Shown here: positions 54,724-63,918 of the stretch, in pieces
Position numbering within the stretch: the first letter of the stretch is position 1
How the letters are laid out: each line of letters starts with the position of its first letter
NCBI GenBank assembly: GCA_017621225.1
Contig: JAGATN010000010.1
Coordinates: 79,748 to 143,747, forward strand
Direction: 5' to 3'
DNA: 64,000 nucleotides
DNA from: Muribaculaceae bacterium
GTDB lineage: Bacteria; Bacteroidota; Bacteroidia; Bacteroidales; Muribaculaceae
The notes under the pieces: model-generated
Told to the model about the DNA's origin: nothing
Database searches by the model: none
Seen by the model: the letters and a program-made list of their open reading frames with translations, nothing else
Made by a program: the position numbers and the translations under genes

Positions 54724-56526
54724 TCAGTCTTCGGTATAGTGACGCAACACCCTCCTGTACGAATTGAATATCTTCGATTTGGATACGAAGCCCACGTATT
54801 TTCCATCCTCCACTACCGGGAGGTTCCACGCTCCGGTATCGTCAAATGTCTTCATCACCTGTTCCATGCTTTCACCCAGCTCTATCTTGGCCGGAGGCAT
54901 GCTCATGAACTTGCTCACATACATGCGTCGATACAGGTCGGGGCGAAACATTATGTTTCGTATGTCGTTGAGCAACACCACGCCGAGCAATTCTCCATTG
55001 CGCCCCACCACCGGAAACAGGTTGCGGTTCGATTTGGCTATTACCTCCACCATCTCTTTGAGATTCATGTCGGGGCTAACGGTCAGAAAATCGGTTTCTA
55101 TCACATTGTTTATCTTAAGCAATGTAAGCACGGCCTTGTCCTTGTGATGGGTCAAAAGCTTGCCCTGCTTTGCAAGTCGCATGGTGTAAATGCTGTACGG
55201 CTCAAACACCTTTATGGTGCCGTATGAAAGCGCCGACACTATTAGCAGCGGCAAAAACAGCTCATATCCGCCCGTAAGCTCTGCCGTAAGGAAGATGGCC
55301 ATCAGAGGGGCATGCATTACCCCCGACATCACTCCGGCCATACCCATCAGGGCAAAGTTCTTGACCGACAGATCCAGCCCGAACACCGTATTTGTAAGGT
55401 ACGCGAAGAAAAAGCCCGCCATACAGCCCACGTAGAGCGATGGTGCAAACGTGCCGCCTACGCCCCCCGCGCCGTTAGTGGCCGACGTGGCAAATACCTT
55501 AAACAGCATTATCATGGCTATGAACACGAGTATGAACAGCACATTGTCGCGATCGGCATAGAATATCGAACCGTCCACTATGCCCGATATGTTGCCGTCG
55601 AGCAGACTTACTATCGAGCCGTAACCTTCGCCGTATAACGGCGGGAACAGGAATATGAGCGTGGCAAGTATGACGCCGCCGAAGCAAAGCTTTTTCCATG
55701 GATTGGATATCTTGCCATACACGTTTTCCATCATATTCATTACCCTGGTGAAGTAGAGCGACACCAAGCCGCAAAACACTCCGAGCAGCACGGCAAACGG
55801 TATGCGCGCCGTAACGAACGGCTCACTCTGAACGAAGAAGAACTCCACGTCATACCCCGTAAACACATATGCCATAGTTGCTGCCGTTATCGACGATATG
55901 AGCAGCGGCATGACCGATACGGTGGTAAGATCTATCATAAGCACCTCGAGCGTGAAAAGCATGCCGGCTATCGGAGCCTTGAAGATGCCGGATATTCCGG
56001 CGGCGGCACCGCAGCCCACCAATATCATAAGAATGCGAGGCGACATCCTGAAAAACGAACCCAATGTCGACCCTATGGCAGCTCCGGTGTACACTATTGG
56101 GCCCTCGGCTCCTACCGATCCGCCAAAGCCTATGGTCATCGAGCTCGCCACTATCGACGAGTATACGTTGTGACGCTTCAGATAGCTCTTGTTTTGCGAT
56201 ATGGCATACAACACTCGCGTTACGCCATGCGATATGTTGTCGCGCACCACGTAACGAACAAAAAGCATCGTTATCAGAATGCCCAAAACAGGATATATGA
56301 AAAACAAGTAGTTACCGCTCGTAACGGCAAGATGCGACGTCAGGAAACCCGAAATGAAATGTATCAGCCCCTTGAGCAGCAACGCGGCCACTCCGCACAA
56401 CACTCCTACAAGCAGCGACAGCATAACCACGAATGTCTTTTCCTTTATATGACGTTCGCGCCATATCAGAAACGAAAGAAATCCGGTATGCCACTTTTCG
56501 CGTATGTTATCTAATTTAATTGACAT
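54724..56526 (-). CDS. ClC-family chloride channel/antiporter with C-terminal CBS pair
   Basis: 600 residues. The ClC selectivity segments GSVGAEGPIV (136-145, gating Glu141) and GGVGGTFAPSL are visible among about 14 hydrophobic helices. Two CBS domains (about 465-595) follow, probably sensing adenine nucleotides. The gating glutamate suggests Cl-/H+ exchange, but the family contains both channels and exchangers. It starts 2 bases after the sugar-transferase stop and ends the tsaC operon. Confidence 0.92.
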   Translation of the reverse strand: MSIKLDNIREKWHTGFLSFLIWRERHIKEKTFVVMLSLLVGVLCGVAALLLKGLIHFISGFLTSHLAVTSGNYLFFIYPVLGILITMLFVRYVVRDNISHGVTRVLYAISQNKSYLKRHNVYSSIVASSMTIGFGGSVGAEGPIVYTGAAIGSTLGSFFRMSPRILMILVGCGAAAGISGIFKAPIAGMLFTLEVLMIDLTTVSVMPLLISSITAATMAYVFTGYDVEFFFVQSEPFVTARIPFAVLLGVFCGLVSLYFTRVMNMMENVYGKISNPWKKLCFGGVILATLIFLFPPLYGEGYGSIVSLLDGNISGIVDGSIFYADRDNVLFILVFIAMIMLFKVFATSATNGAGGVGGTFAPSLYVGCMAGFFFAYLTNTVFGLDLSVKNFALMGMAGVMSGVMHAPLMAIFLTAELTGGYELFLPLLIVSALSYGTIKVFEPYSIYTMRLAKQGKLLTHHKDKAVLTLLKINNVIETDFLTVSPDMNLKEMVEVIAKSNRNLFPVVGRNGELLGVVLLNDIRNIMFRPDLYRRMYVSKFMSMPPAKIELGESMEQVMKTFDDTGAWNLPVVEDGKYVGFVSKSKIFNSYRRVLRHYTED

Positions 56527-56528
56527 AA

Positions 56529-57188
56529 TTACAATCCTTCACCCTTTACGACTATACCTATGGTTTCGGCCACGATTTTAAAATCGGCCGTGAACGACAT
56601 AGCATTAACATACTTCAGGTCATACGATGCACGCTCTATCATCGACTCCACGTCCGATGCGTAACCATATCTCACCGAGCCGAGCGACGTCAGGCCCGGC
56701 CTTACCGACAGCAACGATGCATATTCCGGGCAAAGCGGCAATATGCGGTCTATGTAATATCGTCGCTCCGGACGAGGCCCCACTATCGACATATCACCGC
56801 AAATCACGTTCCATAGCTGCGGCAGCTCGTCAATGTGATGACGGCGCAAAAATCGCCCCACGCGGGTCACGCGCGCGTCGCCCGCATTCGACAGCAACGG
56901 TTCCGCGCCTTCGGCTCCGGTGTACATCGTACGGAATTTATAGATTACGAAATCGGCGTTTCGCAGACCCACTCTCGTCTGACGGTATATCACGCTGCCT
57001 TTCGAGTCGACCTTCACCAAAAGCGCCACGATGGCAAATACGGGAAGCAGCGCCACCAATGCCATCGCCGAAAGCACCATGTCGGCAATGCGCTTGCTCA
57101 TATGGCGTTTGAGCGATGCATACGGCAATGCCATGCGTTCGGGCCGAACGCACATTCCGGCATTTCCTCGTTGCGACACCATACACAT
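56529..57188 (-). CDS. Bacterial sugar transferase (polyprenyl-phosphate hexose-1-phosphate transferase)
   Basis: 219 residues from the ATG at 57188, which overlaps the tsaC TGA as TGATG; a GTG at 57191 is an alternative. One membrane segment (SAMALVALLPVFAIVALLV, about 39-58) precedes the catalytic part VIYRQTRVGLRNADFVIYKFRTM, then FLRRHHIDELPQLWNVICGDMSIVGPRPER. This is the short monotopic type that starts glycan assembly on undecaprenyl phosphate. No further glycosyltransferase genes are nearby, so the glycan is unknown. Confidence 0.9.
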   Translation of the reverse strand: MCMVSQRGNAGMCVRPERMALPYASLKRHMSKRIADMVLSAMALVALLPVFAIVALLVKVDSKGSVIYRQTRVGLRNADFVIYKFRTMYTGAEGAEPLLSNAGDARVTRVGRFLRRHHIDELPQLWNVICGDMSIVGPRPERRYYIDRILPLCPEYASLLSVRPGLTSLGSVRYGYASDVESMIERASYDLKYVNAMSFTADFKIVAETIGIVVKGEGL

Positions 57189-57751
57189 CACGGTCTCAAT
57201 ATGTGAAACGTTCCGTTCTCACTGATTTTTATTACCGACGACGGACTCGGACAATCGACCACGTCGCGTGCGTAGTCGACCACGAAATCCACGGCGGTTA
57301 TTATCTCGTCCGATATGGCAGAAAAATTACAGGGAGTCTTTTGCCCGCTGACATTTGCCGACGTCGACACGATGGGCTTGCCATAGGTGCGGCACAACCT
57401 GTTCGAAAATTCCTCCGACGTAACCCTGATGCCTATGCTGCCATCCTGAGCCAACAATTCGGGAGCAAGCCCCGTAGCCGAATCATATACTATGGTGATG
57501 GGCTTCATGGATACCTCCATAAGTTCATAGGCTATGTCGGGGATGCATCTTACATACCGTTCAAGCATCGGCAACCCCGAAACGAGCGTAATCATAGCCT
57601 TCGAGTCGGCCCGATGCTTTATGTCAAAAATCTTGCGCACGGCATCGCTGTTGGTGGCATCACATCCTATGCCCCACACCGTATCGGTAGGATACAATAT
57701 TATCCCGCCACGCCGCATTACGTCACAAGCTGTCTTTATCTGCTGGTTCAT
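57188..57751 (-). CDS. Threonylcarbamoyl-AMP synthase, TsaC/Sua5/YciO family
   Basis: 187 residues, the single-domain length of TsaC. GGIILYPTDTVWGIGCDATN near the N terminus and KPIVSTSANVSGQ are family motifs (ATP, threonine and bicarbonate binding). It makes threonylcarbamoyl-AMP for t6A37 of ANN-decoding tRNAs, unless it is the YciO paralogue, which cannot be excluded. It heads an operon with the sugar transferase and ClC genes, with a very short leader. Confidence 0.9.
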   Translation of the reverse strand: MNQQIKTACDVMRRGGIILYPTDTVWGIGCDATNSDAVRKIFDIKHRADSKAMITLVSGLPMLERYVRCIPDIAYELMEVSMKPITIVYDSATGLAPELLAQDGSIGIRVTSEEFSNRLCRTYGKPIVSTSANVSGQKTPCNFSAISDEIITAVDFVVDYARDVVDCPSPSSVIKISENGTFHILRP

Positions 57752-57759
57752 ATCTAATG

Positions 57760-57767
57760 CAAAGATA
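57760..57767 (-). promoter_or_regulatory. Bacteroidetes -7 box TATCTTTG for the tsaC-like operon
   Basis: An exact TAnnTTTG match that ends 8 bases before the ATG at 57751, giving a nearly leaderless mRNA. Confidence 0.65.
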
Positions 57768-57897
57768 CAACTCTAAGCACAAAACAAAAAATTAATCACA
57801 GCTTTTTATATCCGCACTTTTTATATCCGCATTTCACATTATGATTATTTCACATGTTTATTTGACATCTTTGTTATGTGGCAATCGATTTTTTTAT

Positions 57898-57905
57898 TAA
57901 ATTTG
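57898..57905 (+). promoter_or_regulatory. Bacteroidetes -7 box TAAATTTG for galK
   Basis: An exact TAnnTTTG match, 67 bases before the ATG at 57973. Confidence 0.6.
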
Positions 57906-57972
57906 CTTCGTTAATATCAATCAACCGATCAATATATTTTTATAGATCCTTAAAATAACCCGTTTTCAAATC

Positions 57973-59112
57973 ATGAAAGATCAAATCGTAAAAGCCTTCG
58001 ATCAGCATTTTGGCGGACAAGGCACTCTTTTCGTTGCTCCCGGACGTTTCAACCTCATTGGCGAACATACCGACTATAACGGTGGTTTCGTATTCCCCGG
58101 TGCTATCGACAAATTCATTATGGCCGATATCCGTCCCAATGGTACCAACCGCGTTCGCCTTTATTCTGCCGACCTTAACGAATCAGCCGAATTCGGCCTT
58201 CGCGAAGAAGACGCTCCCGAACAGGCTTGGGCTCGTTACGTATTCGGAGTATGCCGCGAAGTAATCAAACGTGGCGGTAAAGTTGAAGGTTTCGATGCCG
58301 TATTTGGCGGCAACGTGCCTCTTGGTGCCGGCCTTTCTTCTTCGGCCGCTTTGGAAAGCTGTTTCGCAAACGCTATCAACGATTTGTTCAACGGCAATAC
58401 AATCGACAAATTCGAACTCGCTAAAATCGGCCAGTCGACAGAACACAACTATTGCGGCGTAAACTGCGGCATCATGGACCAGTTTGCTTCCGTATTCGGC
58501 AAGAAGGATCATTTGATGCGTCTCGACTGCCGCTCGATGGAATACGAATACTTCCCCTTCAACATCGAAGGCTACAAACTCGTATTGCTTGACTCGAAAG
58601 TAAAGCATGCGCTCGTTGACTCTCCCTACAACAAACGTCGCCAGTCGTGCGAACGCGTTGCCGAAAAGCTCGGCGTGGAGACTCTGCGCGACGCCACTAT
58701 GGAAATGCTCAACGCCATCAAGAGCGACATCTCGGCCGAGGACTATTTCCGTGCTAAATATGTTATCGAAGAAAAACAGCGCGTACTCGACGTTTGCGAA
58801 GCTTTGCAGGCTGGCGACCTCGAAACCGTTGGTCAGAAGATGTACGAAACTCACGATGGTCTGTCGAAAGACTACGAAGTTTCTTGCGAAGAACTCGACT
58901 ATCTTAACGAAATAGCTCACGAATGCGGCGTTTCAGGATCGCGCATAATGGGTGGTGGATTCGGCGGTTGCACCGTAAACCTCGTGAAAAACGACCTTTA
59001 CGACAACTTCATCAAGACGGCTACCGAAAAATTCAATGCCCGTTACGGTCATGAACCGAAAGTATACCCCGTAATTGTATCTGACGGCGCTCGTCGCTAT
59101 GAAGATCAATAA
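57973..59112 (+). CDS. galK: Galactokinase
   Basis: 379 residues of the GHMP kinase family; phosphorylates galactose at C1. The galactokinase signature GRFNLIGEHTDYNGG (24-38), the ATP loop LGAGLSSSAALE and the C-terminal MGGGFGGCTVNLV are all present, and the catalytic Asp is in CGIMDQFAS. No galE, galT or galactose transporter is adjacent. Codon use resembles that of highly expressed genes. Confidence 0.96.
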   Translation: MKDQIVKAFDQHFGGQGTLFVAPGRFNLIGEHTDYNGGFVFPGAIDKFIMADIRPNGTNRVRLYSADLNESAEFGLREEDAPEQAWARYVFGVCREVIKRGGKVEGFDAVFGGNVPLGAGLSSSAALESCFANAINDLFNGNTIDKFELAKIGQSTEHNYCGVNCGIMDQFASVFGKKDHLMRLDCRSMEYEYFPFNIEGYKLVLLDSKVKHALVDSPYNKRRQSCERVAEKLGVETLRDATMEMLNAIKSDISAEDYFRAKYVIEEKQRVLDVCEALQAGDLETVGQKMYETHDGLSKDYEVSCEELDYLNEIAHECGVSGSRIMGGGFGGCTVNLVKNDLYDNFIKTATEKFNARYGHEPKVYPVIVSDGARRYEDQ

Positions 59113-59133
59113 TACGAAGTAACACAATAAATC

Positions 59134-59179
59134 CATTCGGGGCTTTATGTCGAATGCATTCGGCATAAGGCCCTGAATG
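59134..59179 (+). terminator. Hairpin terminator after galK
   Basis: A long imperfect stem from CATTC (59134) to GAATG (59179) with GGGC/GCCC and ATTCGG-type inner pairing, followed by ATTTTCG. Confidence 0.65.
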
Positions 59180-59229
59180 ATTTTCGATAATTTCGCACGC
59201 ATATTTTTCAATTAATCGATATTTTAAAT

Positions 59230-59237
59230 TACATTTG
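59230..59237 (+). promoter_or_regulatory. Bacteroidetes -7 box TACATTTG for the ArgC-like gene
   Basis: An exact TAnnTTTG match, 39 bases before the ATG at 59277. Confidence 0.6.
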
Positions 59238-59276
59238 CGTAAACCGAAATTCAATTCTCAAATCTAAATATAATAT

Positions 59277-60218
59277 ATGATAAAAGTAGGCATTACCGGC
59301 GGACATCATCCCGCCGCAGGCGAGCTGATACGAATTCTCATAAACCATCCCGACATCGAGCTGCAATGGGTGGCGGCACCCGAACTCGCCGGGAGAATGA
59401 TTTCCGGATTCCACAAAGGATTGCTCGGCGAAACTTATATGCGCTTCACTGACGAAGCTTCGATCGACGATATCGATGTATTGTTCATGTGCCCCGGCGA
59501 ACAAAACGAAAACAAGTCGTTTCTCGAGTCAATCGAAATTCCCGAAAATCTGAAAATAATCGATCTATCATCCGATTTCCGAATCTCAGACAGCGATTCG
59601 GAATGGGTCTACGGGCTCCCCGAACTAAACCGAAAGCCGCTCGTACGTGGCGCGAAACGATCGGCCATCCCCGGAGCATACGCCACCATAGTGGCCTTGT
59701 CGTTGCTCCCAATGGCAAAAAATCTGATGCTCAACGGCGACATTCACGTGGCTGCGGTTGCGCCCTCAGGCGAGTTCGACGACAATCGCCCCGGCGAAGC
59801 CATAGCGCTTCTCGACCACGAGGAAGTGGACGAAATTAAATATGCGCTCCGACAGCTTCAGTCGAGCTTCAATTCCGATATAAAATTCGTGGCCACGGCC
59901 GGAGGCTGGAAACGAGGTCTCACGGCAACGGTATATCTCGACACCAACGTATCGGAGGACGAGCTGAAAAACATTTACGATGAGTTTTACGAAGATCACA
60001 ACTTCACGTTCTTGTCCGACACGGTGCCGAGCCTGGCCGACGTAATAGGCACCAACAAATGCATCATACACATACAGAAGGCCGGAAACACCTTGGCGAT
60101 AACGTCGGTGCTCGATGCGAAGCTGAAGGGTGAAGCTTCAAATGCCGTACACAATATGAACCTGCTGTTCGGATTACAGGAACGGGTGGGATTGACGCTG
60201 AAGGCTGCCGGCGAATAA
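59277..60218 (+). CDS. ArgC paralogue without the catalytic cysteine
   Basis: 313 residues with clear N-acetyl-gamma-glutamyl-phosphate reductase ancestry: a Rossmann start VGITGGHHPAAGELIRIL, IIDLSSDFR, VYGLPELNRK (111-120) and a C-terminal NTNKCIIH-type GTNKCIIHIQKAG followed by AVHNMNLLFGL. The catalytic segment, NPGCFAT or similar in active ArgC, reads IPGAYAT here, with Ala134 in place of cysteine. The region that carries the catalytic histidine (HxxHVPEI in related ArgC) reads DHEEVDEI (180-187). It probably cannot act as a reductase. The frame is intact and has its own promoter, so another function or a regulatory role is possible. Confidence 0.82.
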   Translation: MIKVGITGGHHPAAGELIRILINHPDIELQWVAAPELAGRMISGFHKGLLGETYMRFTDEASIDDIDVLFMCPGEQNENKSFLESIEIPENLKIIDLSSDFRISDSDSEWVYGLPELNRKPLVRGAKRSAIPGAYATIVALSLLPMAKNLMLNGDIHVAAVAPSGEFDDNRPGEAIALLDHEEVDEIKYALRQLQSSFNSDIKFVATAGGWKRGLTATVYLDTNVSEDELKNIYDEFYEDHNFTFLSDTVPSLADVIGTNKCIIHIQKAGNTLAITSVLDAKLKGEASNAVHNMNLLFGLQERVGLTLKAAGE

Positions 60219-60243
60219 CGGCCGTAGCCTCACATATCGTTCA

Positions 60244-62460
60244 CTACCTCTTACGAGGTGAAAGTATGCGTTCGCCAAGCATCTTGGCGAACTCTTTTTT
60301 TGTATCATTCAGTTCGGAGTTCTTCTTCATGAGCGACGTTATGAGGCCAAAATCAGGATTTGGCACCGAATACACTCGGCGTATCTCCTCGGTAAGTTCG
60401 AGTATCTGCCATTCGAGCATGGCTTCCATCATGTTATACACGGCCATGGGCACCAGTTCTACCAATCGGTCCTTCTCCGTTTCGATTTTCGAATATTTGG
60501 TATGAATTTTACTCAACTGATGCTTCTCGCTTACCAACTCCGTCGAAAGCCGGCGAACGTCATCATCGGGCGACGACCCCAATCGTTTGAATATGTAATT
60601 CATCGCCGCCGAGGTCAAGGCTTCATCATAATCATCCTGAGCCCGACTTCTTACCGATTGCTCCATCGACTCTATGTTGCTTATTCCTACCGCCGTGTTG
60701 CGTATCTCATCTATCCCCGACGCTATCTCCGATTCCATCTTTGCTTTCAGGTCGGCTTCTATTCTCGCCACGTCCGCGCTCCATCCGTTTCGGCACAGAT
60801 CCAATGCGTCGTCAAACACTTTGGCATATATTCCATTGCTGAAATGTATGTCGTTCGATGCCATCGAATAATTTATGTATTCTATCACGCTCATTGGAGC
60901 GGTATTTCCGTCATCGCCCACGGCCACGTCGCAAAGATACAGCAATCCGTATTTCACCGCATATCTAAGCAATCCGCGTTCATAGGGTTCAAGAAAGCGA
61001 GCACGGCGCTGATCGGCATCGGCAGTCGATTGCTCCGCCGCGTCGCGCTTCGACGGCTCGGCTATTACATCTATCTGAGCCGGCTCGTCGGGATCGGGAT
61101 ATTGGTCGCGCGCACCTTTTCTTATTGCGTCGTTCTTTTCGCGCTCGGCACGCTCCGCCATGTACTTCGACACTTGCAGCGTAAGCACCTTCTCGTCGAT
61201 GTTCATCGCATGACTGCACTCCGACACATAAACCGTGCGGGTTATCAGCTCCGGAACCAACGAAATCGAACGTACTATATCGGAAATGGCGCGCGATCGC
61301 GCTATCGGATCATTGGCGGCATCCGCCATGAGTATGCGCGTCTTGAACGATATGAAATCCGTTTCATTCTCCGCTATGTAGCTTTCCACCTCCGACGACG
61401 TGTGCGATTGCGCGAACGAGTCCGGGTCGTCGCCATCGGGCAATAGCAGCACCTTCACGTTAAGTCCTTCGGCCAGCAACAAGTCAATGCCTCGCAACGA
61501 TGCCTTTATGCCGGCCGCGTCGCTGTCGTATATCACGGTTACATTATCGGTAAAACGGTGTATTAGGTTTATTTGACCCTGCGTGAGCGACGTTCCCGAC
61601 GAAGCGACCACATTTTCCACTCCGCGCTGATGCATGGATATCACATCCATATATCCCTCCACGAGTATGCACTTATTGGCTCTTACTATTGCCGTTTTGG
61701 CCTGATACAGGCCATACACCTCGTAACTTTTACGATAGACGGCCGATTCGGGCGAATTTACATATTTGGCAACCTCCTTGTCCTTACGAAGCGTTCGGCC
61801 TCCGAATGCCACCACTTTGCCTACCACGGTAAACACGGGATATATCACTCGGCCTCTGAATCGATCCTGAATCGATCCGCGCTCCGTCTTATAGCAAAGC
61901 CCCGTCTCCAAAAGATACCGTTCACTGAATCCGGCCTTTATCGCCGTATCATACAGATTGGTTCTGTCCTCAAGTGAATAACCCAAATGGAAACGCTCTA
62001 TCATGCGATCCGACAATCCTCTCTCACGAAAATACGCCTTACCGATGTTGCGTCCGTCGGAGGTCGAGCTAAGCACGCGCTCAAAATGCTTCATGGCAAA
62101 GTCGTTGACCGCCATCATGCTTTCGCGCTCCGACATGGCCTCGCGCTCCGAATCCGACAATTCGCGCTCTTTTATCTCTATGCCATATTTATTGGCAAGA
62201 TACCTTAACGCCTCGTTATAGGTCATCTGCTCAAGCTCCATTATGAAATTGACGGGAGTGCCGCCCTTTCCGCAGCTGAAACACTTGCATATTCCTTTCG
62301 ACTTTGATACCGAAAACGACGGTGTGCGCTCATTGTGAAACGGACACAAGCCAACATAATTGGCTCCACGCCGCTTCAAGCTAACGAAATCGCTTACCAC
62401 CTCCACAATGTCGGCGGTATCGAGTATCTTTTGAACCGTTGCTGGATCTATACGCTTCAT
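60244..62460 (-). CDS. dnaG: DNA primase
   Basis: 738 residues from the ATG at 62460. The zinc-binding CHC2 domain (Cys39, His42, Cys60, Cys63 in LCPFHNERTPSFS...CFSCGKGG), the TOPRIM core (ILVEGYMDVISMHQRGVENVVASSGT, then DSDAAG) and a helicase-binding C-terminal region are present. It is longer than E. coli DnaG because of an extended acidic and charged linker (about 440-500). The 14 extra upstream codons in the open frame overlap the promoter and are rejected. Confidence 0.96.
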   Translation of the reverse strand: MKRIDPATVQKILDTADIVEVVSDFVSLKRRGANYVGLCPFHNERTPSFSVSKSKGICKCFSCGKGGTPVNFIMELEQMTYNEALRYLANKYGIEIKERELSDSEREAMSERESMMAVNDFAMKHFERVLSSTSDGRNIGKAYFRERGLSDRMIERFHLGYSLEDRTNLYDTAIKAGFSERYLLETGLCYKTERGSIQDRFRGRVIYPVFTVVGKVVAFGGRTLRKDKEVAKYVNSPESAVYRKSYEVYGLYQAKTAIVRANKCILVEGYMDVISMHQRGVENVVASSGTSLTQGQINLIHRFTDNVTVIYDSDAAGIKASLRGIDLLLAEGLNVKVLLLPDGDDPDSFAQSHTSSEVESYIAENETDFISFKTRILMADAANDPIARSRAISDIVRSISLVPELITRTVYVSECSHAMNIDEKVLTLQVSKYMAERAEREKNDAIRKGARDQYPDPDEPAQIDVIAEPSKRDAAEQSTADADQRRARFLEPYERGLLRYAVKYGLLYLCDVAVGDDGNTAPMSVIEYINYSMASNDIHFSNGIYAKVFDDALDLCRNGWSADVARIEADLKAKMESEIASGIDEIRNTAVGISNIESMEQSVRSRAQDDYDEALTSAAMNYIFKRLGSSPDDDVRRLSTELVSEKHQLSKIHTKYSKIETEKDRLVELVPMAVYNMMEAMLEWQILELTEEIRRVYSVPNPDFGLITSLMKKNSELNDTKKEFAKMLGERILSPRKR

Positions 62461-62499
62461 ATGCAATGAGAGCGTCGGCACACGTTGCCAACGCAAATA

Positions 62500-62507
62500 C
62501 AAATTTA
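62500..62507 (-). promoter_or_regulatory. Bacteroidetes -7 box TAAATTTG for dnaG
   Basis: An exact TAnnTTTG match on the minus strand, 39 bases before the ATG at 62460; it supports the internal start. Confidence 0.6.
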
Positions 62508-62554
62508 CAAAATTTTCGCGACAATATGCCTGTATCTCCGAGTAAACGATACGG

Positions 62555-62586
62555 GCAAAATCTCAGCAGAAGCAAAATCTCAGCAG
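62555..62586. repeat. Tandem copy of GCAAAATCTCAGCAG
   Basis: Two exact 15-base copies (62555-62569 and 62572-62586) separated by two bases, in the 290-base gap between dnaG and the next gene. The rest of that gap shows nothing recognisable. Confidence 0.6.
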
Positions 62587-62753
62587 TGCCACACTTCGGC
62601 GTTCGAGAACACTTTGATAGGCTTTATACTATAAACTATCGTTAATCGCAATACTTTCACCACTTAATTTCAATCAATCTCACATTAAAACAGGTAGTTG
62701 ATTAAAATGACATCTTCATAGACAACTTAACACAGCGGTTTGTTCACTGACAA

Positions 62754-63395
62754 TTAATATTCATTTCTATCTTCTCTACCAATAGCAAGAAGAATTATAC
62801 AAATTAGGAAAGGTGTGGCTATAAAACTCAATAACAACCATAAAACTGGATTTCTATTTAACTTTTTCGCCATAACTGCGACAAGGACATACATTCCAAT
62901 AAATATGCCTAACACACCAAAGACAGTCAATAAAATTACTATTTCACCTGTTGCAAAACCTTTTTTGGATGTGCTATGATTATTATCGTCATCTGATATC
63001 TTTGCGTCAGGTAAATTAAATCCTTTGAGTTCGTATCTTAACTTAAAAGCAGGATTTCCATACCCATCCTTAGTTTTATAATAATGATAATTACGACTAT
63101 GCTCATATGCAGGAATATCTAATTTCTTTGTCATACCGGGAGCTATGTCTATATTATATGAAAAAGTTTCATAGTCCATCGGTTTTCCTTGCATATCAAG
63201 ATATTCAAGGACAAATTTGATATTGTGAATAGTTTCGGACGTATTGTTCTTCAGTGCGATTGTTCCTTCACTGTCTAACCATGACTGTTCGTATGAGACC
63301 ATATTTACAGCTGGCGATTTCTGTGCTACTGCGGCATTAAGATTTTGAACCACAGCAAAAAATGATACAATTATTGTAATCAATACATTTTTCAT
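62754..63395 (-). CDS. Hypothetical membrane protein with exported N-terminal domain
   Basis: 213 residues. A signal peptide (about 1-22) is followed by a beta-rich domain (about 30-120: EGTIALKNNTSETIHNIKFVLEYLD, then FSYNIDIAPGMTKKLDI) that resembles FxLYD-type or other Ig-like export domains. Two C-terminal transmembrane helices come next (about 148-175 and 185-205: IVILLTVFGVLGIFIGMYVL, VLWLLLSFIATPFLICIILL). Function unknown. AT-rich compared with dnaG, which hints at separate ancestry. Confidence 0.75.
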   Translation of the reverse strand: MKNVLITIIVSFFAVVQNLNAAVAQKSPAVNMVSYEQSWLDSEGTIALKNNTSETIHNIKFVLEYLDMQGKPMDYETFSYNIDIAPGMTKKLDIPAYEHSRNYHYYKTKDGYGNPAFKLRYELKGFNLPDAKISDDDNNHSTSKKGFATGEIVILLTVFGVLGIFIGMYVLVAVMAKKLNRNPVLWLLLSFIATPFLICIILLAIGREDRNEY

Positions 63396-63877
63396 ATTTC
63401 GTCAATTACTAATATTATTTTTTAATGAGCTTTATAAGTTATTTAGACTTAAATTAGATAAAATCCGACTTAGAGCATCCTACTTTAAATAAGAAAAATA
63501 TCATCATTAAGTTGCATAAATAAAGGACTCAATCATAAACGCCGAAGATGACGGGTGAAGAACCTTTTCAATTCGATTTTTAATATGAGGGAAACAAAGA
63601 ACACATTTCACAACCATTGTTATCGAAAAATTACGACATAGTTTAAAAATGCCAATTTGCACACCCATAATATCTATCTTCTGCTTCAATTTTTGGAACA
63701 ATTTAGCATCCGCCGTAATCTTTATCATATTCAACCGATATTTTAATACTGCGAAGATAATAAAAATGTTTATTGTATGAAATGTTATGTGATATTCATC
63801 CCTTCATAACCGTTCTTTTGATGGAAATTTTCCATTAAATACCTACTACAACAATAGTCGGGGTATAAACGACAAAG
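63396..63877. other. AT-rich gap without a supported gene
   Basis: About 480 bases between the membrane hypothetical and the rRNA terminator. One 75-codon frame on the minus strand (63507-63734) has no recognisable features and no promoter box, so it is not called. No repeat or RNA structure stood out. Confidence 0.5.
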
Positions 63878-63905
63878 GGCCGCAATCCGTTTGGATCGCG
63901 GCCCT
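63878..63905 (-). terminator. Terminator of an rRNA operon
   Basis: A 12-bp stem with one mismatch (GGGCCGC-type arm 63878-63889 with 63894-63905) around a GTTT loop. On the minus strand it is followed by TTTGTCG. It lies just downstream of the 5S gene. Confidence 0.8.
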
Positions 63906-63918
63906 GTCTTCAGAGGGG

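Noticed and set aside
63507-63734. A 75-codon frame on the minus strand
   Set aside because: No promoter box, no domain and no signal; it sits in an AT-rich gap where chance frames are common.
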